Below the pieces are notes generated by a model, which made no database searches, had not been told where the DNA came from, and saw only the letters and a program-made list of their open reading frames with translations. From the NCBI GenBank assembly GCA_016180605.1, contig JACPAW010000029.1, positions 1 to 7,861 on the forward strand: a DNA stretch of 7,861 bases, written 5' to 3'. This document shows positions 1 through 5,430 of the stretch, piece after piece; position 1 is the stretch's first letter, and the number at the start of each line of letters is the position of its first letter. The position numbers and the translations under genes are program-made. The DNA comes from Candidatus Omnitrophota bacterium. GTDB taxonomy: Bacteria > Omnitrophota > Gorgyraeia > Aquiviventales > Aquiviventaceae.

Positions 1-72
1 GTGGCTTTTGATTCGGATTTCCGCGTACGGATGACCCTCGTTGCAGGCCATATCGTTTACCAACGAAGATGA
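1..72 (+). CDS. C-terminal end of an amidohydrolase, probably NagA-like (partial)
   Basis: Frame 1 is open from the window edge to TGA at 70-72 and encodes 23 residues, beginning VAFDSDFRVRM and ending HIVYQRR. The pattern of a hydrophobic strand, an acidic turn (FDSDF), then V-R-x-T-L-V-x-G-x-x-V-Y is typical of the last beta-strands of amidohydrolase-superfamily proteins, especially N-acetylglucosamine-6-phosphate deacetylase (NagA). NagA converts GlcNAc-6-P to glucosamine-6-P in the cytoplasm. The next gene, glmS, makes the same product, and its start lies only 13 bp downstream with its ribosome-binding site in the gap, so the two are probably co-transcribed. The catalytic part lies outside the window. 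Another amidohydrolase (imidazolonepropionase, dihydroorotase or similar) cannot be excluded from 23 residues. The superfamily is a fair call; NagA itself leans on context. Confidence 0.55.
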   Translation: MAFDSDFRVRMTLVAGHIVYQRR

Positions 73-73
73 C

Positions 74-77
74 GGAG
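74..77 (+). promoter_or_regulatory. Ribosome-binding site deciding the glmS start
   Basis: GGAG at 74-77 lies 8 nt before ATG 86. It supports that start over the in-frame upstream codon at 41, which would add 15 unconserved residues overlapping the end of the preceding gene. Confidence 0.6.
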
Positions 78-85
78 CGCTGACG

Positions 86-1924
86 ATGTGCGGAATTGTA
101 GGTTATATTGGAAACTCCCCGGTTGTCGAGACACTGCTTGAGTCGCTGCAGGCCCTGGAGTACCGAGGCTACGACTCTGCAGGGGTTGCTGTCCTTAATG
201 GTGAGGGAGTGGTGATCCGCAAGCGGCCGGGAAAACTTAAAGTACTTGCCGAAATACTCCGTGAAAATCCCATCGACGGAAAGATCGGCATCGGGCATAC
301 GCGCTGGGCGACTCACGGAGAACCTACCGAAATCAACGCCCACCCGCACACCGATTGCACAGGATCGCTTGCCGTGGTCCACAATGGCATTATCGAAAAC
401 TACGCCGCGCTTAAGGAAATGCTCTCTGCCAAACACCATGTGTTCCGCTCCGAGACGGATACCGAAGTCATCGTCCACCTCATCGAGGAGCTGGCCAAGT
501 CTTACCCAATTGCAGAGGCGTTCCGTCTTGCCCTCAAAGAGCTGCACGGCTCCTATGCCATCTGCCTGCTCTCGAAGCAGTCGCCGCAGCGGCTCTTTGG
601 TGCCCGAAATGGAAGCCCTCTCATCGTCGGTATCGGAGATCAAGAGTCCTTCTTTGCAAGCGATGTACCGGCGGTTCTTTCTCATACCCGGCGCATTGTT
701 TATCTAAATGACAAAGAAGTCGTGGAGTTGAGCAGCCAAGGGCCGCACCTTTTTAATTTAGAGGGCAAAAAAGAGCGGCTTAAGATTTCAACGGTAAAAT
801 GGGATGTGGCCGCGGCCCGCAAAGGCGGTTTTCCTCATTTCATGCTCAAGGAGATCCACGAGCAGCCCTCTGCGATTGAGCAGACGCTCTCCGGCCGGTT
901 GGATGCAACCCGTGGGCGTGTGGTCTTTGACCGTCGGCTGAAGAGTTTCTTGGAAGGGCTTTCCAGCCGGCAGCGCCTGGTGATCATCGCCTGTGGGACG
1001 GCTTACCATGCGGCGTTGGTCGGCGAATACATGCTCGAAGAATTTGCCCGTATTCCTGTGGACGTGGATCTTGCCAGCGAGTTCCGCTACCGGGGTGCCA
1101 TGCTGGATAGCAATACCACCGTACTTGCGATTACCCAGTCTGGTGAGACCGCCGATACCCTGGCAGGAATCCGTATGGCAAAATCACAAGGGGCCAAGGT
1201 GCTTTCCATCTGCAATGTCGTAGGCTCATCGATTGCCCGGGAGTCGGATGCGGTCTTCTATACTCATGCCGGTCCGGAAATCGCCGTTGCTTCGACCAAG
1301 GCCTATACTTCACAGGTTACGGCCTTAGCCCTGCTGACCCTTTATCTGGCCAGTCTTCGCAAACGAATCGATGCCCAAAAGCGCCGCAGCCTTGTGGAAG
1401 GATTGGCCAAGCTTCCGCAATTGGTAGATCAGGTCCTAGCCACCGAAGCGTCCATCAAGGCGGTTTCCGCAAGATATGCCTCTTGCCGAAACTTTTATTT
1501 TCTTGGCCGCCGATATAACTATCCGACAGCGCTTGAAGGAGCCCTGAAACTCAAAGAAATCTGTCCTTTGATTCACGCCGAAGGCTATGCGGCCGGAGAG
1601 ATGAAGCACGGCCCGATTTCCCTTATCCGCAAAGGATGGCCGGTTGTGTTCATCGCAACCCACTCGCCTGTTTACGAGAAGATCATCTCGAACATCGAGG
1701 AAGTCCGTGCCCGTCAAGGAGATTGCCTGGTGGTTGCTTCCGAGTCGGATACGACGATCAAGCGCCATGCGGATAGCCTCATGACCATCCCGAGGACGCA
1801 CGAATTTTTCTCACCTATTCTGGCGGCCATTCCTTTGCAGTTGTTTGCGTATTATGTGGCGGATGCCAACGGTTGCGACATCGATCAGCCGCCAAACTTG
1901 GCAAAAAGCGTGACTGTAGAGTAG
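86..1924 (+). CDS. glmS: Glutamine--fructose-6-phosphate aminotransferase (isomerizing)
   Basis: GlmS converts fructose-6-P and glutamine to glucosamine-6-P and glutamate, the committed step to UDP-GlcNAc for peptidoglycan and lipid A. It acts in the cytoplasm. The protein has 612 residues, close to the 609 of E. coli. Starting at ATG 86 gives MCGIVGYIG, so Met removal exposes the N-terminal catalytic cysteine. The glutaminase domain shows GHTRWATHG (70-78) and HNGIIENY (99-106). The first SIS domain has IIACGTAYHAAL (300-311), QSGETADT (351-358) and ASTKAYTSQ (402-410). The second has LEGALKLKE (483-491) and AEGYAAGEMKHGP (498-510). The C-terminus is NLAKSVTVE. Residues matching E. coli K485, E488, H504 and K603 are present at K488, E491, H508 and K607. 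It lies 13 bp after an amidohydrolase gene, which leaves no room for a glmS ribozyme leader. The identification is essentially certain. Confidence 0.98.
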   Translation: MCGIVGYIGNSPVVETLLESLQALEYRGYDSAGVAVLNGEGVVIRKRPGKLKVLAEILRENPIDGKIGIGHTRWATHGEPTEINAHPHTDCTGSLAVVHNGIIENYAALKEMLSAKHHVFRSETDTEVIVHLIEELAKSYPIAEAFRLALKELHGSYAICLLSKQSPQRLFGARNGSPLIVGIGDQESFFASDVPAVLSHTRRIVYLNDKEVVELSSQGPHLFNLEGKKERLKISTVKWDVAAARKGGFPHFMLKEIHEQPSAIEQTLSGRLDATRGRVVFDRRLKSFLEGLSSRQRLVIIACGTAYHAALVGEYMLEEFARIPVDVDLASEFRYRGAMLDSNTTVLAITQSGETADTLAGIRMAKSQGAKVLSICNVVGSSIARESDAVFYTHAGPEIAVASTKAYTSQVTALALLTLYLASLRKRIDAQKRRSLVEGLAKLPQLVDQVLATEASIKAVSARYASCRNFYFLGRRYNYPTALEGALKLKEICPLIHAEGYAAGEMKHGPISLIRKGWPVVFIATHSPVYEKIISNIEEVRARQGDCLVVASESDTTIKRHADSLMTIPRTHEFFSPILAAIPLQLFAYYVADANGCDIDQPPNLAKSVTVE

Positions 1925-1949
1925 CCGGGTTGCCACTCTAAAAACCTGG
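1925..1949 (+). promoter_or_regulatory. Small hairpin between glmS and the next gene, touching its ribosome-binding site
   Basis: CCGGGTT (1925-1931) can pair with AACCTGG (1943-1949), giving 7 pairs including one G-U, around an 11-nt loop. There is no T-tract, so this is not a terminator and transcription probably continues. The 3' arm covers the first two bases of the GGAGG ribosome-binding site (1948-1952) of the following gene, so folding could dampen its translation. The pairing is seen; the effect is inferred. Confidence 0.3.
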
Positions 1950-1960
1950 AGGCGATAGGT

Positions 1961-2473
1961 ATGCGCGTTGAAATGATTCGCCGGATACTGACCGCGTGTC
2001 TGGTAATTGCAGCGGTTCCCACGTTGATCGCCGTCTGGTTGGCTGTGACTTTTCCGATGCCCAACGAAGCCGTCTACCGGCAGGGCTTGGCCCGTTTCGA
2101 AGCCCTTCAGAGTTCAAGGAGCGACTCGGAGAAAATAGGACAGTTCCGCCAGGCCTATGAGGTGGCCTATGCAGACCAAATGCGGGCTCTTACAGAGATG
2201 CGCTGTTGGGTTGGCCTCTTTGGAGGCTTCTGTGTGGCCATCGCGGGTATTTTCTTATCCGCCCTCGGGGCGAAGTCGCTTCAGCGGATTCGACAATGGT
2301 TGATTGCCGGAGGGGTGATCGTCGTCATTTGGAATTTCTTGAATGCCTTGTCGATTTATCGCGAGCAGATTTCCTGGGTTTGGTGGGCGGCGATAGGACT
2401 GCAATTAGCCGTTTTATTGTGGGTGGGTTTCGTCAGGCGAGCGCAGCTAAAGCGCCTATTGACCGGTGACTGA
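1961..2473 (+). CDS. Small four-helix integral membrane protein, function unknown
   Basis: A 170-residue protein that I do not recognise. The start ATG 1961 has a strong ribosome-binding site, GGAGG (1948-1952), 8 nt upstream. Hydrophobic segments lie at about residues 8-31, 82-104, 112-133 and 137-158. A hydrophilic loop of about 50 residues (32-81), rich in charged residues and Gln, separates helices 1 and 2. Basic residues flank the helices at the N-terminus (MIRR), after helix 2 (K105, R109, R111) and at the C-terminus (RRAQLKR). That predicts both ends in the cytoplasm and the long loop outside. Helix 4 is Trp-rich. No enzyme motif or cysteine pair is visible. It lies 36 bp after glmS, and its last 8 bases overlap the start of rsmI, so translation of the two is probably coupled. 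It is a genuine gene by its ribosome-binding site, overlap and composition, but its role is open. Confidence 0.8.
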   Translation: MRVEMIRRILTACLVIAAVPTLIAVWLAVTFPMPNEAVYRQGLARFEALQSSRSDSEKIGQFRQAYEVAYADQMRALTEMRCWVGLFGGFCVAIAGIFLSALGAKSLQRIRQWLIAGGVIVVIWNFLNALSIYREQISWVWWAAIGLQLAVLLWVGFVRRAQLKRLLTGD

Positions 2474-3176
2474 GTCTGTGCGGCAAGAACAAGAATATGG
2501 GACGTTGTATCTTGTCGCTACCCCAATTGGCAACCTTAAAGACATCACCCTCCGGGCCCTAGAAACGCTGCAATCGGTAGATACCATTGCCTGTGAGGAT
2601 ACCCGCCGCACGCTTATTTTGCTGCGCCACTACAAGATTGAAAAACCGCTGGTCAGCCTGCATGACCACAATGAGCGCGCGCGTACCGCAGAATTACTCA
2701 AGCGGCTTAAGGAAAAACGCTCGGTCGCGCTGGTTTCCGACGGAGGAACACCCCTTCTTTCGGATCCTGGCTGGTGGCTGACCCAGCAAGCGCTTAAGGA
2801 AGAAATTCCCGTTACGTGGATCCCGGGGGCGACGGCATTTGTGGGAGGGCTTGTTCTTTCGGGGCTGGCCGTTGAGCCGTTTGTGTTCGAGGGTTTTTTA
2901 CCGATGAAAGCCGGAGCGCGTACTCGCAGGCTGCAAGCATTGAAAGATCAAACGCGCACGGTTGTCTTGTACGAATCGCCGCACCGGCTTCTGAAATTGC
3001 TGCAAGAGATTCAAAGCGTCCTTGGAGAAGCCCCCATCGCATGCGCGCGAGAGCTGACCAAGGTATTTGAAGAAGTCTTTCGAGGCACGGTAAGCCAAGC
3101 CATCGATCATTTTACCCAGCATCCTCCGCGAGGGGAATTCGTCATCGTGGTCAAACCCACAGCAAAAGATGATTGA
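2466..3176 (+). CDS. rsmI: 16S rRNA (cytidine1402-2'-O)-methyltransferase
   Basis: RsmI uses S-adenosylmethionine to 2'-O-methylate C1402 of 16S rRNA in the decoding centre. The 236-residue sequence has the tetrapyrrole-methylase-type fold motifs in order: LYLVATPIGNLKDIT (14-28), ACEDTRRT (42-49), VSDGGTPLLSDPG (90-102), IPGATA (119-124), FEGFLP (141-146), ESPHRL (170-175), ARELTKVFEEVFRG (194-207) and GEFVIVV (223-229). It is shorter than E. coli RsmI (286 residues), ending just after the catalytic domain and lacking the C-terminal extension; such short forms occur in the family. The third motif reads SDGGTP where SDAGTP is common. The start is GTG 2466, overlapping the preceding gene by 8 bp; an in-frame GTG at 2478 is an alternative that fits the conserved N-terminus equally well. 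No clear ribosome-binding site is seen, consistent with translational coupling. Confidence 0.96.
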   Translation: MTESVRQEQEYGTLYLVATPIGNLKDITLRALETLQSVDTIACEDTRRTLILLRHYKIEKPLVSLHDHNERARTAELLKRLKEKRSVALVSDGGTPLLSDPGWWLTQQALKEEIPVTWIPGATAFVGGLVLSGLAVEPFVFEGFLPMKAGARTRRLQALKDQTRTVVLYESPHRLLKLLQEIQSVLGEAPIACARELTKVFEEVFRGTVSQAIDHFTQHPPRGEFVIVVKPTAKDD

Positions 3177-3187
3177 GATAAGAGCTA

Positions 3188-3290
3188 GGGCGGGTGGCAC
3201 GGCGGGGGTCCCCTTCGCCCGCCCGCAGAACCGGCGCGATAGTCGTCGGGCGAGGATAGACGAAGGGTCCACCGTGACAGGACCAGCCCC
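3188..3290. other. GC-rich, self-complementary intergenic segment, nature unknown
   Basis: This first part of the rsmI-lpxA gap is visibly richer in G+C than the flanking genes and has many short complementary arms. GGGCGGG (3188-3194) pairs with CCCGCCC (3218-3224). CTTCGCCCG (3213-3221) pairs with CGGGCGAGG (3247-3255), nine pairs with one G-U. CCCTTCG (3211-3217) pairs with CGAAGGG (3261-3267). GGTCC (3266-3270) pairs with GGACC (3280-3284). Several of these exclude each other. No T-tract follows, so it is not a standard intrinsic terminator. Short open frames exist on the minus strand but look like by-products of the GC content. It could be a structured RNA, the decayed remains of a repeat, or a Rho-dependent 3' end; I cannot decide between them. 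Confidence 0.35.
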
Positions 3291-3293
3291 ATG

Positions 3294-3435
3294 ATCCCCA
3301 CACCTGCTGGCGGCACTGCCGCCATTGAGAAGGATCCAATATTCGGCACTGCCAGGATTGACCGGCAGTCGATTTTATCCATGGTTGTCAATCCACGGCC
3401 CCACCTATGGTGGGGCCTCCCGCAGGTGTGGGGAT
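3294..3435 (+). promoter_or_regulatory. Candidate structured 5' element of lpxA closed by a 14-bp inverted repeat
   Basis: ATCCCCACACCTGC (3294-3307) and GCAGGTGTGGGGAT (3422-3435) are perfect reverse complements 114 nt apart. The 3' arm contains the likely ribosome-binding site (AGGTG, 3424-3428) and the A and T of the lpxA ATG, so in RNA this stem would hide the initiation region. Inside it lie TGGCGG/CCGCCA (3308-3313/3319-3324), which abuts the outer stem, then GGATTGAC/GTCAATCC (3355-3362/3387-3394), then a perfect 9-bp hairpin GGCCCCACC-TAT-GGTGGGGCC (3397-3417) four bases before the outer stem closes. This amounts to a multi-branch fold. CCCCAC/GTGGGG units in the outer stem and in the 3397-3417 hairpin can exchange partners, which would allow two states. 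The base pairing is seen; a regulatory role is inferred. It could instead be a small repeat with terminal inverted repeats, though no target duplication is seen. Confidence 0.45.
3311..3353 (+). repeat. Direct repeat CGGCACTGCC, two copies
   Basis: CGGCACTGCC occurs at 3311-3320 and again at 3344-3353, 33 bp apart, inside the foldable segment before lpxA. The first copy forms part of the GGCGG-CACTG-CCGCC hairpin. The second supplies the 5' arm of the ACTGCC/GGCAGT stem. Confidence 0.5.
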
Positions 3436-4285
3436 GAACACCATCCATCCTACCGCCACAATCGGCAAGCGCGTGCAGCTTGGGGAACACAATGAGATCG
3501 GTCCTGGCTGCGTTTTGGAAGATGGAGCCATTCTCGGCTCAGGAAATCGGTTGTGGATGAATGCGTATGTGGGCCCCGGGACGACCATCGGAGACAATAA
3601 TCAAATCCACATGGGGGCCATCATCGGCCATCTGCCGCAGGATTTGGCTTTTAAAGGCGGAGAAAGTTTCACGCGCCTGGGTTCTGGCAATATGATTCGA
3701 GAGTATGTGACGATTCACCGGGGCACCCAGGAGGGTTCTTCGACGGTGGTTGGGGACGATAATTTCTTTCTGACGGGAGCGCACATCGCGCACAACTGCC
3801 AGGTGGGCAATCGCGTGGTCCTGGTTAACTTGGCTACCTTAGCGGGCCACTGCGTAATCGAAGATTCGGCATTTATTTCGGGAATGGTAGGGCTCCATCA
3901 ATTCACGCGCGTGGGCAGCTTTTCCATCATCAGCGCCGTCTCTGCCGTTAATAAAGACGTGCCTCCGTATATGCTCTGCGGGGGCAGGCCCGCTGTCATC
4001 CAGGGGCTTAATGTGATCGGCTTAAGGCGGGCGGGAATTACCCCATCGATTCGCGAAGAAATGAAGCAGGCTTATAAGCTGCTGTATCGCTCCGGGTTGA
4101 ATGTGCCCCATGCGCTGGAAGCGATCGAGTCTTCCTGCCACTCCAAGGAAGTCGCACATCTTGTTGAATTTATCCGTGCCTCCAAGCGGGGCATTTGTGC
4201 TGGAATCGGAGAAGAAACCGAAACCATCGGCCCCAGGAAGAACTATCCGCTTTCGGAGACGACCCAAGCCGAAGGAGCTCTGTAA
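3434..4285 (+). CDS. lpxA: UDP-N-acetylglucosamine O-acyltransferase (lipid A synthesis, first step)
   Basis: LpxA moves an R-3-hydroxyacyl chain from acyl carrier protein to the 3-OH of UDP-GlcNAc, in the cytoplasm, as a left-handed beta-helix trimer. The 283-residue protein opens MNTIHPTATIG and continues with hexapeptide repeats to about residue 190, then has the helical C-terminal domain (KQAYKLLYRSG, 211-221). Catalytic-region motifs are IREYVTIHRGT (88-98), AHIAHNC (116-122; H120 matches E. coli H125), ATLAGH (134-139) and LHQF (154-157). The acyl-length position matching E. coli Gly173 is Ala168. The start is ATG 3434; an upstream in-frame ATG at 3407 lies inside a perfect hairpin and adds nine unconserved residues. 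Unlike the usual lpxD-fabZ-lpxA-lpxB cluster, the gene follows rsmI and a 257-bp structured gap. LpxA is preferred over the related LpxD because of the AHIAHNC and LHQF spacing. Confidence 0.95.
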   Translation: MNTIHPTATIGKRVQLGEHNEIGPGCVLEDGAILGSGNRLWMNAYVGPGTTIGDNNQIHMGAIIGHLPQDLAFKGGESFTRLGSGNMIREYVTIHRGTQEGSSTVVGDDNFFLTGAHIAHNCQVGNRVVLVNLATLAGHCVIEDSAFISGMVGLHQFTRVGSFSIISAVSAVNKDVPPYMLCGGRPAVIQGLNVIGLRRAGITPSIREEMKQAYKLLYRSGLNVPHALEAIESSCHSKEVAHLVEFIRASKRGICAGIGEETETIGPRKNYPLSETTQAEGAL

Positions 4286-4289
4286 GCGC

Positions 4290-5285
4290 ATGGCATTTCT
4301 ACCGAAGACCCAATGGAAGCAATGGGCGCAAGAATGGAATCTGACGCACTCCCCACAGCGCGGTTGGGTATCCCGGAATGAATGGGTTGCGGGGTCTTAC
4401 CGCGGGTTTCTTTTGAAAGTTGGTTGTATGGGAGAACAAGGAGTGCTTCCTTATATCCTCATCCGATTTCCCAAGCAACAAGACGCAAGTGCGCTTCGTG
4501 AACGCCTGTTACGTGAGCCAGGACTGGCTTCCATGTTGCCTAAGGGACAGCGCAAGCGAGGGCAAGCGCTTGAAGTGTCAGAAAGTTCCATTGTCTGGAA
4601 AGACCTCTCGATGCGGTGGGCTCTTCCAAAGGTTGCAGTATTTCGGGATTGGGTGGAACGCTTAACCCAGGCACTTTCCCAGACCGTTTCGCCTTTTAGC
4701 GGCCAGTGCGAAAATTGCAGAACCTCTAGGGTTGACTCATTCGTTCTTTTTGAAGGCGTACCGGTATATCTATGCGGCGGCTGTCAAGAAAAGTATACAA
4801 CCGAAGCTAATGTGGCGGAACACTCCTATCAAAACATCGAGGCCAATTATTTTTTTGGTACGGTTTTCGCCGCTGCCGCAGCCATTATCGGAGCGATAGG
4901 GTGGGCGGCACTGGCCATTCTTACGGGTCGTGTCTTTGCCTTGGTAGCAATCGGTATCGCGTTTTTGGTGGCTTTGTCCTATCTTAAAGGAGCCAAAAAA
5001 GTAGACATGCTGGGCCGGATTCTGGCCGTCCTTTTGACATTAGGAGGTGTCGTCTTAGGAGAGGTGTTGTTTTACGCGCAGGCGGTTCATAAAGCCAACC
5101 CACAACTGCCATTTGCCATCGAGCTGGGATGGGAAATTTACAAAGCATCCTGGCAAGAGCCACGCCAACCGCTGATGACTCTTTTCTTTGGTTTGATCGG
5201 TGCATGGTACTGCACCAGCTTCCTCCAGAAACCCAGATTCCGCCCCAAAATCGATCGCCCCTCCGCTACTGCTGGGGCTAGATGA
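4290..5285 (+). CDS. Unrecognised protein with zinc-ribbon-like motif and membrane helices
   Basis: A 331-residue protein that I cannot assign. Residues 1-135 look soluble and rich in Trp, Arg and Gln. Two cysteine pairs, C140-x2-C143 and C162-x2-C165, separated by 18 residues, suggest a zinc ribbon or similar metal knuckle. The C-terminal half has hydrophobic stretches at about 187-211, 214-232, 242-264 and 294-311, then a basic, Pro-rich tail. The order is therefore cytoplasmic domain, zinc knuckle, then four probable membrane helices. ATG 4290 is 4 bp after the lpxA stop; AAGGAG (4272-4277) inside the end of lpxA is a ribosome-binding site at a rather long 12-nt spacing. The frame stays open upstream to 4101, but that part overlaps lpxA. 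Tight linkage to lpxA suggests co-expression, and an envelope role would be a guess. Confidence 0.8.
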   Translation: MAFLPKTQWKQWAQEWNLTHSPQRGWVSRNEWVAGSYRGFLLKVGCMGEQGVLPYILIRFPKQQDASALRERLLREPGLASMLPKGQRKRGQALEVSESSIVWKDLSMRWALPKVAVFRDWVERLTQALSQTVSPFSGQCENCRTSRVDSFVLFEGVPVYLCGGCQEKYTTEANVAEHSYQNIEANYFFGTVFAAAAAIIGAIGWAALAILTGRVFALVAIGIAFLVALSYLKGAKKVDMLGRILAVLLTLGGVVLGEVLFYAQAVHKANPQLPFAIELGWEIYKASWQEPRQPLMTLFFGLIGAWYCTSFLQKPRFRPKIDRPSATAGAR

Positions 5286-5296
5286 AGCCGCTATTT

Positions 5297-5332
5297 TGGT
5301 AGAGAGTGTCTCAATCTGGTAGACTAAAGTCT
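5297..5332. promoter_or_regulatory. Repeats and dyads upstream of the pyr promoter, possible operator
   Basis: TGGTAGA occurs at 5297-5303 and 5317-5323, exactly 20 bp apart, about two helical turns. Each copy runs into a small dyad: GAGA-GTG-TCTC (5302-5312) and AGACT-AA-AGTCT (5321-5332). The cluster ends 13 bp before the -35 box, where an activator or upstream-binding regulator could sit. No T-tract follows, so it is not a terminator for the preceding gene. The repeats are seen; the operator role is inferred. Confidence 0.25.
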
Positions 5333-5345
5333 GGGTAAATAGAGC

Positions 5346-5374
5346 TTGACGGATGGGCGGTTTTCCTCTATAAT
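5346..5374 (+). promoter_or_regulatory. Sigma-70 promoter of the pyr operon
   Basis: The -35 box TTGACG (5346-5351) and -10 box TATAAT (5369-5374) are separated by exactly 17 bp. The -10 is a perfect consensus match and the -35 matches at five of six positions. Transcription should begin near 5381, about 155 nt before the pyrR ATG, just ahead of the PyrR-binding hairpin. This is the strongest promoter in the window and indicates that pyrRBC has its own transcript. Confidence 0.85.
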
Positions 5375-5385
5375 AGATAAAGCTG

Positions 5386-5428
5386 TGCCACCTTTAATGG
5401 GCCGTCCTGAGAGACGGAAAAGGGCAGA
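5386..5428 (+). promoter_or_regulatory. PyrR-binding RNA hairpin (anti-antiterminator)
   Basis: CCGTC (5402-5406) pairs with GACGG (5413-5417) around the loop CTGAGA (5407-5412). Below an AATGGG internal bulge, CCTTT (5391-5395) pairs with AAAGG (5419-5423), and TGCC/GGCA may extend the lower stem. The loop sequence TCC-TGAGAGA and the following AAAAGGG fit the known PyrR-recognition element, and its place between promoter, terminator and pyrR is the standard one. PyrR with UMP should stabilise this hairpin and so favour the terminator downstream. I did not find one long, convincing competing antiterminator; AATGG (5396-5400) with CCATT (5439-5443) is a short possibility. Confidence 0.8.
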
Positions 5429-5430
5429 CA

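Noticed and set aside
1..85. A glmS ribozyme upstream of glmS.
   Set aside because: Only 13 bp separate the preceding reading frame from the glmS ATG; the conserved ribozyme needs well over 100 nt of leader.
3192..3204. GGGTGGCACGGCG resembles the T-box antiterminator core (GGGTGGNACCGCG), differing at one base.
   Set aside because: Only about 15 nt separate it from the rsmI stop, so there is no room for T-box stem I and the specifier loop. The downstream gene is lpxA, not an amino-acid or tRNA-synthetase gene, and no terminator with a T-tract follows.
3385..3411. TTGTCA and TATGGT as an lpxA promoter.
   Set aside because: The spacing is only 15 bp, the -10 is weak, and both boxes lie within the paired arms. 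I see no convincing promoter in this gap.
3407..3433. Upstream ATG (3407) as the lpxA start.
   Set aside because: It lies within a perfect 9-bp hairpin, has no ribosome-binding site, and adds nine residues before the family's usual N-terminal IHPTA motif.
3294..3435. A MITE-like element bounded by the 14-bp inverted repeat.
   Set aside because: No target-site duplication flanks it, and the right arm includes the lpxA start codon, which an insertion would be unlikely to supply. It stays a possibility if further copies are found.
3185..3490. Minus-strand open frame of about 100 codons across the rsmI-lpxA gap, with other minus frames open in the same place.
   Set aside because: Several minus frames are open at once in the GC-rich part, the product is Pro/Arg/Gly-rich and low in information, and the frame runs into lpxA. 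This is the expected by-product of composition.
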